DNA from: Clostridiales bacterium
GTDB taxonomy: Bacteria; Bacillota; Clostridia; Saccharofermentanales; UBA5734
Reading direction: 5' to 3'
DNA length: 5,629 bases
Assembly (NCBI GenBank): GCA_007135995.1
Contig: SLHU01000408.1
Coordinates: 1 to 5,629 of the forward strand
In this document: positions 5,282 through 5,629 of the stretch, piece by piece
How the letters are laid out: every line of letters begins with the position of its first letter
How positions within the stretch are numbered: the first letter of the stretch is position 1
Notes under the pieces: model-generated
What the model was told of the DNA's origin: nothing
The model's database searches: none
The model's input: only the letters and a program-made list of their open reading frames with translations
Translations under genes and position numbers: made by a program

Positions 5282-5629
5282 TCAGTCCACCATTGCCGGG
5301 TCAAAATTCTCCTGCCATGGCAGACCCCAGCGGTTAAGCGCTTCCATAAATGGATCCGGATCAAAATCCTCAACATTAAAGACACCCGGTTTTTGCCAGA
5401 TTCCTTGCATCACAAGCATCGTGCCAATCATAGCCGGTACACCGGTGGTATAGGATATGGCCTGCGAGCCAACTTCCCGGTAGCAAGCCTGATGATCACA
5501 GATATTATACAGCTGATATGTCTTTTCCTTACCGTCTTTGACCCCTTTGAAAATACAGCCGATATTGGTTTTGCCTACTGTACGGGGCCCAAGCGCTGCC
5601 GGATCCGGCAGGACAGCTTTAAGAAACTG
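5282..5629 (-). CDS. Carboxynorspermidine/carboxyspermidine dehydrogenase, C-terminal part
   Basis: This is the C-terminal 115 residues of a saccharopine-dehydrogenase-like enzyme that enters from the right edge; its N-terminal NADPH-binding domain lies outside the window. The family condenses L-aspartate semialdehyde with putrescine or diaminopropane, reducing the imine with NADPH to carboxyspermidine or carboxynorspermidine. Diagnostic stretches are GKTNIGCIFKGVKDGKEK, YNICDHQACYREVGSQAISY, TTGVPAMIG, KPGVFNVEDFDPDPF and NRWGLPWQENF, which I recognise from this dehydrogenase rather than from lysine-pathway saccharopine enzymes. The TGA at 5284-5282 is followed at once by the nspC ATG, and the product of this enzyme is the substrate of NspC. 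The gene is intact within the window and is cut only by its edge. Confidence 0.93.
   Translation of the reverse strand, partial: QFLKAVLPDPAALGPRTVGKTNIGCIFKGVKDGKEKTYQLYNICDHQACYREVGSQAISYTTGVPAMIGTMLVMQGIWQKPGVFNVEDFDPDPFMEALNRWGLPWQENFDPAMVD

Noticed and set aside
5340..5375. GATCCGGATC sequence within the dehydrogenase gene, similar to the junction palindromes
   Set aside because: It encodes the conserved DFDPDPF residues, so the ten-base match to the 4085-4122 repeats is most simply explained by codon use.

Overview
The window suggests a Bacillota (low-GC Gram-positive lineage) chromosome, probably an anaerobic Clostridia- or Erysipelotrichia-like bacterium. The evidence is the strong AGGAGG-type ribosome binding sites, a membrane-anchored glycerophosphodiester phosphodiesterase of a type common in Firmicutes, a Y-family polymerase with the N-terminal signature HCDCNSFFASVE, and a carboxyspermidine-type polyamine operon. 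This placement is inferred from protein character, not from a marker gene. No tRNA, rRNA, CRISPR array, insertion sequence or phage gene is visible.

Layout. (1) From 1769 leftwards off the window edge, minus strand: a multi-pass membrane protein with a C-terminal GDPD domain; only the last few codons appear to be missing. (2) 1770-2007: a divergent intergenic region with a good promoter and RBS for the rightward gene and a weaker promoter candidate for the leftward one. (3) 2008-2700, plus: an uncharacterised 230-residue protein with a papain/C39-like cysteine peptidase signature. (4) 2701-2766: a short gap with a 15-bp inverted repeat and a perfect TATAAT box lying directly before the next ATG. 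(5) 2767-4026, plus: a DinB/Pol IV-type translesion polymerase whose first codons are tandemly duplicated. (6) 4027-4138: a convergent junction with a hairpin and two overlapping palindromic repeat units. (7) 4139-5281, minus: carboxynorspermidine/carboxyspermidine decarboxylase (nspC), preceded without a gap by (8) the C-terminal 115 residues of carboxynorspermidine/carboxyspermidine dehydrogenase, which enters from the right edge.

How the genes relate. The two right-hand genes form one operon for the last two steps of spermidine or norspermidine synthesis: reductive condensation of aspartate semialdehyde with a diamine, then decarboxylation. The polymerase and the cysteine-peptidase-like gene are adjacent and co-oriented, 66 bp apart, but the polymerase seems to have its own promoter. 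The GDPD protein probably works at the outer face of the membrane on glycerophosphodiesters and is transcribed separately. The least ordinary features are the unassigned peptidase-like protein and the start region of the polymerase gene, where promoter, start codon and a 20-21 bp tandem duplication overlap.
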